Below are positions 60,189-64,000 of a DNA stretch of 64,000 nucleotides, in pieces. A model generated the notes under the pieces. The model searched no databases and was not told where the DNA came from. It saw only the letters and a program-made list of their open reading frames with translations. A program made the position numbers and the translations under genes. This DNA comes from Streptomyces alanosinicus (GTDB taxonomy: Bacteria; Actinomycetota; Actinomycetes; Streptomycetales; Streptomycetaceae), in the NCBI RefSeq assembly GCF_014650595.1, contig NZ_BMVG01000005.1, forward strand, positions 186,001 through 250,000, in the 5' to 3' direction. The number at the start of each line of letters is the position of its first letter. The stretch's first letter is position 1.

Positions 60189-61436
60189 ATGAGCAACGGG
60201 GGAGCGGAAGAGAAGGACGACGTCACCGGCACGGAGAAGACGCCGCATCCGGAGCGTACGGAGAAAAAGCCGGAGCCAGAGCGCGCGGAGAAGACGTCCC
60301 GGCCGGAGCCGACCGCCGCGCCGCGCAGACGCCGGGCGCTTGCCTCGGCGGTGGGGCTGGTCCTCGTGGCCGGCGGCGTCGCCGTGCCGTTCGCGCTCGG
60401 CGTGGGGGACGACACCTGCAAGCAACTGCCCGCCGGAATCCGCGCGTTGGCGAAGGACCCGGCGGCGGCGACCCGCGCCCTCGACCCCCGGGACGACATG
60501 TCCCGCTACGACGCCGTGCGCGCACTCCTGCCGTCCGGCACGCTGTGCGGCGACGGCGGCCGTGCGCTCGGCCGGGTGGTGGACGCCGCCACCGGTGCCG
60601 ACGCCGTCGGTACGGTCCACAGCACGGCCCAGGCCCGTGCGATGTACGCGGTCAGCGCGGTCTACGACGGGGCCCCTGTGCCGCCGGGCGCGGAGCCGGG
60701 CCTGGCCCGTGCCCTGGCCGGCTATGTCGCCGACACCACGGGCTTCGTCGTCGAGGACCCCGATGCCGCCACCCCGGCCGCCTCCGGCGCCGACGCCGCC
60801 CCCGACGAGGCCGGCTTCTCCCGCTTCGGCCGCTTCCTCGCGCCGGGCGAGGCACACCCGGAGTTCGGCTTCGACCACACCGGCACGGTGACCGCCGATC
60901 CGGCGCGGCTCTTCGGCGAAGTGGCCAAGGACCCGGAGGCGTTCGCGATCCTGTACGACGCCGAGCGCGCCTACCTCGCCCACTACCTGGAGCGGCTGAC
61001 CGCGCAGGGCACGGATCCCGACCAGCACCCCGAGAAGGAACCGGGGGAGGCGCGCATGCCCCCGACCCTCGGGCCCGACAACGATCTGCAGGACATCGCG
61101 CGCCGCGTCGGCACCCTCATGTACGTCAGGGCGGACGGCGCCCGCGACGGCGGCATCGACGATCTGTACGCCTTCGACGAGGCCGTGCTCCGGCACACCC
61201 GGGGCGCCTACCGGGCGGCGGCGGATCGGGTGACCCTCCGGCCGCCCATGAACGGCATCGCCCGCCGGCCGGTGAGCGGGGCCGTGCGCGGGCATCTCAT
61301 GGACGGGCGCGGTCAGCTGTTCCTGACGTTGGACGCCTGGGCCAAGGCCCGTAAGGTACCGGCCGGCCGGGCGTCGGCGGTCCGCCAGGTCCTGGACGAC
61401 GCCTACCTCAAGGGTTTCCACTACGGGGCCTCATGA
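60189..61436 (+). CDS. Hypothetical membrane-anchored extracytoplasmic protein
   Basis: A 415-aa protein of unknown family. Residues 1-48 are a charged cytoplasmic tail of imperfect repeats of Glu/Lys/Pro/Arg (TEKTPHPERTEKKPEPERAE). One hydrophobic helix at about 50-71 follows a tract of Arg residues, so the bulk is outside. The outer part is helical and carries AMYAVSAVYDGAPVPPG, FGFDHTGTVTADPARLFGEV, and a C-terminal AVRQVLDDAYLKGFHYGAS. No catalytic motif is recognised. ATG at 60189 lies 83 bases after the transglutaminase gene. Confidence 0.75.
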   Translation: MSNGGAEEKDDVTGTEKTPHPERTEKKPEPERAEKTSRPEPTAAPRRRRALASAVGLVLVAGGVAVPFALGVGDDTCKQLPAGIRALAKDPAAATRALDPRDDMSRYDAVRALLPSGTLCGDGGRALGRVVDAATGADAVGTVHSTAQARAMYAVSAVYDGAPVPPGAEPGLARALAGYVADTTGFVVEDPDAATPAASGADAAPDEAGFSRFGRFLAPGEAHPEFGFDHTGTVTADPARLFGEVAKDPEAFAILYDAERAYLAHYLERLTAQGTDPDQHPEKEPGEARMPPTLGPDNDLQDIARRVGTLMYVRADGARDGGIDDLYAFDEAVLRHTRGAYRAAADRVTLRPPMNGIARRPVSGAVRGHLMDGRGQLFLTLDAWAKARKVPAGRASAVRQVLDDAYLKGFHYGAS

Positions 61437-61474
61437 GGGTACGGGGCTCCATGGGGGTACGGGGTCCCATGAGG
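61432..61474. repeat. Imperfect 18-base tandem repeat at a convergent gene end
   Basis: CATGAGGGTACGGGGCTC is followed by CATGGGGGTACGGGGTCC and a partial CATGAGGG. The first copy covers the stop codon of the membrane-anchored protein gene. It lies between convergent genes with no other terminator visible. Confidence 0.65.
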
Positions 61475-61490
61475 GCGCCGCGGTCGGATG

Positions 61491-62498
61491 TCAGCCGGTC
61501 AGCCGCAGCCCCGAGCAGCCGCGCCGTGTGACCTGGTCCTCGGCGAAGGCCTTCAGCAGCCTGCGCAGGTCCGCCGTACGGACGCCCGGGATCTCGTCCG
61601 AGCCGCGGACCGCGAAGTTGGCCGCCTCGCCGGCACAGCGTGCGGTCGCGGTCAGGGGGCGGCGCACCCCGTCGTCCGAGACCAGACGGTTGCTCCAGTC
61701 GCCGTACCAGGCGCCGAAGTTCAGATACGCCGAGGACGGCGAAGTGTCGCGGTCCAGGTCGCAACGCCCGGCGGGAGCGCTGTCGTTCATCACCGGCTCG
61801 ACCCGCCACCGGGCTGCCTGGGGGAGCCGCGCACGAGCCACCCAGCCGCAGTCGGTGCCGTCCGCCTCGGTGACGGGCACCGAACGCCGCCTCGCGTCGG
61901 GACCCGGCTGCGCCGCACCGCCCTTCGGCACGGTCAGCGGCTCGGCGCCGCAACCCAGGTGCCGGGAGGCGGAGTTGACGAAGGGGATGACCGTCTCGTA
62001 CACGGCGTGGCTCGTGCGGACCGCGGCGTAGCCGACGTGGGCGCTCACCAGCATCCGGCGCGGCCGGCCCGGCACGCCCTTGGCGAGGGCCGGGCAGTGC
62101 AGCACGAACTGCGGATCACCGAACTTGTCGAAGAATCCCGGCAGACCCCGCGGCATGGGGTCCATGGGCGAGAAACCCTGGTCCTCGAAGGCATCGAGGA
62201 ACATGCTGTCCTGGTCGTCCCGCCCGAGATAGGCGGTCATCCGCACCACCAGCGTGGAATCGCCGCGCCCCTCGAAGGACAGACTGCAGCCGTAGTCGTC
62301 GAGCCCGGGGTGCTGCGTCGTGTCGGCCTTCGTGAAGTGGCCGCCGCCTGCCGCGAGTTCACGCACCGGTCCGGAGGGGAGCACGCCGTCGCAGGCGGTG
62401 CGCACCAGCCACCAGTCCTTCACATACGGCGCGCCGATCCAGCCGGCCAGCGCCAGCACGGCCGCAGCCGCCAACGTCACCTTCCACCAGCGCCGCAT
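61491..62498 (-). CDS. Hypothetical secreted or membrane-anchored protein
   Basis: A 335-aa protein. A basic start MRRWWKVT leads to a hydrophobic helix at about residues 8-26, then an extracytoplasmic region with several Cys (ACDG, DYGCSLSF, VLHCPALAK, HLGCGAEPL, TDCGWVARAR, RCDLDRD, ARCAGEA, RRGCSGLRL). The even spread suggests disulfides in two related half-domains. GGGGGC lies about 9 bases before the ATG at 62498. The family is not recognised. It converges on the previous gene across 54 bases. Confidence 0.75.
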   Translation of the reverse strand: MRRWWKVTLAAAAVLALAGWIGAPYVKDWWLVRTACDGVLPSGPVRELAAGGGHFTKADTTQHPGLDDYGCSLSFEGRGDSTLVVRMTAYLGRDDQDSMFLDAFEDQGFSPMDPMPRGLPGFFDKFGDPQFVLHCPALAKGVPGRPRRMLVSAHVGYAAVRTSHAVYETVIPFVNSASRHLGCGAEPLTVPKGGAAQPGPDARRRSVPVTEADGTDCGWVARARLPQAARWRVEPVMNDSAPAGRCDLDRDTSPSSAYLNFGAWYGDWSNRLVSDDGVRRPLTATARCAGEAANFAVRGSDEIPGVRTADLRRLLKAFAEDQVTRRGCSGLRLTG

Positions 62499-62683
62499 CG
62501 TCGAGCCCCCGTACAGCGGTCGGCACACGAGGGCCGTCCGGCCCTCCCGTCACGACCGCGAACCCTATCGGCCGGGCCGCCGCCGTAAGCCGCCGGGTGG
62601 GTGCGCGGACCGGTGCGCCCGGCCGCCCGAGGGCCCTGGGGCGCCTTTGGACCCCGCAGCGTCTGCGGTCGCCGCGCCGTGGG

Positions 62684-63412
62684 TCAGTGCGCCTCGGCCG
62701 CGCGCAACTGCTCGACCGTCGGTGCCGTGCCCCCCAGGTGGGCGGGCAGCCACCAGGAGTCCCCGGGGCCCTTGGGGCGGCCCGGGTAGGCGCGCTGCGC
62801 GGCCTCCAGCACCTCCTGGACGGCATCGCGCAGCCGACGGGTGATCGCGCCCGCGTACTGGTCGCGGGGTGCCTCGACCGCCTCGCCGACCCGGATGGTG
62901 ACGGGCAGGTGGTCACGCTTGAAGTTGCGGGCCTGGCCCTTCGTCCACAGCCGCTGGGTGCCCCACACCGCCATCGGGATCAGCGGGACGCCGGCGTCCT
63001 GGGCGAGCCGGGCCGCACCGGACTTGAAGCTCTTCAACGTGAACGACTGCGAGATGGTGGCCTCCGGGAAGACCCCGACCACCTCGCCGGAGCGCAGCGA
63101 GTCCAGCGCGTGCGCGTAGGCCGCCTCGCCCTGCTTGCGGTCCACCGGGATGTGCTTCATGCCGCGCATCAGCGGACCGGAGATCTTGTGCCGGAAGACG
63201 GACTCCTTCGCCATGAAGCGCACCAGACGCTTCTGCGGCAGGGCCGCCAGGCCGTTGAAGACGAAGTCCAGATAGCTGATGTGATTGCTGACGAGCACGG
63301 CGCCGCCCGAGCGCGGGATGTTCTCCGACCCCTGGCAGTCGATCTTCAGGTCCCAGGCCTTGAACAACGTCTTGGCGAGACCGATGACGGGACGGTAGAC
63401 CAGCTCTGCCAT
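62684..63412 (-). CDS. PlsC-type 1-acylglycerol-3-phosphate acyltransferase
   Basis: A 242-aa membrane-associated acyltransferase of phospholipid synthesis. The catalytic HxxxxD is NHISYLD with His44 and Asp49. The substrate-binding GVFPEATIS (motif III, here with Ala for Gly) and VPLIPMAVWG (motif IV) follow. The N-terminal region (MAELVYRPVIGLAKTLFKAW) is a membrane-binding helix. It esterifies lysophosphatidate or a related acceptor. ATG at 63412. It is divergent from a thioredoxin-like gene. Confidence 0.9.
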   Translation of the reverse strand: MAELVYRPVIGLAKTLFKAWDLKIDCQGSENIPRSGGAVLVSNHISYLDFVFNGLAALPQKRLVRFMAKESVFRHKISGPLMRGMKHIPVDRKQGEAAYAHALDSLRSGEVVGVFPEATISQSFTLKSFKSGAARLAQDAGVPLIPMAVWGTQRLWTKGQARNFKRDHLPVTIRVGEAVEAPRDQYAGAITRRLRDAVQEVLEAAQRAYPGRPKGPGDSWWLPAHLGGTAPTVEQLRAAEAH

Positions 63413-63583
63413 GGGCGGGACAGACCCTTTCTGCTCTGCTCGGGAAAGGGGGCTCCCGGCGGGAAAGTTACGCAGCCGTAGGTTTACGGCGTATCGCAGA
63501 TCGTGCCCGAAGAACGGACGGGTAGCCAGTCCTGGTGCCACGCGGCGGCGAGATCCTCGTCACGTCGGACCTCGGTCCCACCT

Positions 63584-63597
63584 CGATCTATAGATCG
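63584..63597. promoter_or_regulatory. Perfect 14-base palindrome CGATCTATAGATCG
   Basis: CGATCTATAGATCG is fully self-complementary. It lies in the divergent gap between the acyltransferase and thioredoxin-like genes, followed by TTTATACGTGATCC, which contains a -10-like TTATAC. It may be an operator. Confidence 0.55.
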
Positions 63598-63679
63598 TCT
63601 TTATACGTGATCCGTGGGTGACGGCGAGCCTTCCGCGCCCGGGATTCCTCCGTGCCCGGGAATCATTGGCGCCCGACGG

Positions 63680-64000
63680 GTGCTGGTGAAGGGTGACCGA
63701 CGGCGGCGGGACGGGAGAGTGCGGGTGCGCGGGCGGGACGACGGCAGGCGACTGGGAGCGGCCGAGCTGGGCGGTGAACTCGGCGAGCGGGCCACGCTGG
63801 TCCAGTTCTCCAGCGCCTTCTGCGCGCCCTGCCGGGCCACCCGACGGGTGCTCGGGGAGGTCGCCGGCATGGTGCCCGGGGTGACGCACGTCGAGATCGA
63901 CGCCGAGGCCCGTCTGGACCTCGTGCGCGACCTGGAGATCCTCAAGACCCCCACCGTGCTGGTGCTCGACGCCGCCGGCCGGGTGGTGCGGCGCGCCACC
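63680..64000 (+). CDS. Thioredoxin-family protein, cut by the right edge
   Basis: The frame contains GERATLVQFSSAFCAPCRATRR, a thioredoxin fold with the redox-active CAPC at 63821-63832. It continues as VTHVEIDAEARLDLVRDLEI, then LKTPTVLVLDAAGRVVRR with the cis-Pro after the Thr. It runs open to the window end, so the C-terminus is outside. The start is uncertain: GTG at 63680 or 63686 is used here and GTG 63719 is possible. Homologues usually have an N-terminal membrane helix before the basic stretch; none is visible in this frame, so the anchor may be lost or the start misread. The partner reductant is unknown. Confidence 0.7.
   Translation, partial: MLVKGDRRRRDGRVRVRGRDDGRRLGAAELGGELGERATLVQFSSAFCAPCRATRRVLGEVAGMVPGVTHVEIDAEARLDLVRDLEILKTPTVLVLDAAGRVVRRAT

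Noticed and set aside
1-64000. tRNA, rRNA, riboswitch or biosynthetic gene cluster
   Set aside because: No cloverleaf-like or conserved RNA sequence was recognised, and no polyketide, NRPS, terpene or RiPP core genes are present. Short RNAs cannot be excluded by eye.

Overview
The window is chromosomal DNA from a Streptomyces-type actinomycete. The evidence is a very high G+C content with G or C at almost every third codon position, frequent GTG and TTG starts, GTGA/ATGA/TTGA stop-start overlaps, and many families typical of streptomycetes (DUF397, DUF5997, DUF6421, DUF6214, DUF6221, an Rv2629-like protein, NB-ARC/TPR and EACC1 proteins). No rRNA, tRNA or CRISPR array was recognised.

Layout. 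(1) 1-5 kb: the tail of an unknown gene, then a tightly overlapped operon of two ABC ATPases, an FtsX-type permease and an OmpR-type response regulator. (2) 5-22 kb: an accessory stretch rich in decayed genes: a zinc-ribbon integrase-like relic, a frameshifted Sua5-domain fragment, an IS630-type transposase N-terminus and a frameshifted LysR fragment. Between them lie three membrane-sensing or conflict-type modules: (a) a transmembrane protein with a ligand-binding outer half and an ATPase-like inner half that has lost its P-loop; (b) EACC1, a caspase-TM-solute-binding-VWA protein, and a second solute-binding protein; (c) a small conserved protein, an NB-ARC/TPR protein and a DUF397 protein. 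An NTPase (THEP1), a PEBP protein and an Rv2629-like protein are interspersed. (3) 22-64 kb: mostly conserved housekeeping and metabolic genes: regulators with divergent targets (LysR-like/DUF5997, Lrp/FUSC, ArsR/ene-reductase, MarR/FUSC, PaaX/acyl-CoA dehydrogenase, TetR), ung, a purine permease, a ferredoxin-NADP reductase, a SNF2 helicase, GDPD, an acyltransferase, and the operon DUF6421-SDR-PLP lyase followed by a transglutaminase-like gene.

Mobile DNA. Three miniature inverted-repeat elements with CTAG at both ends, plus one collapsed hairpin relative, are scattered through the window. One sits at a stop codon, one fills a divergent promoter region, and one lies in frame inside the SNF2 helicase gene, adding about 63 codons.

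The strongest candidate for an undescribed system is the 10.9-15.3 kb module. In it an intracellular caspase-like protease is joined through one membrane segment to an external solute-binding plus von Willebrand A domain, flanked by an EACC1 adaptor gene and an exported solute-binding protein. All functions are read from motifs and family resemblance; no searches were run.
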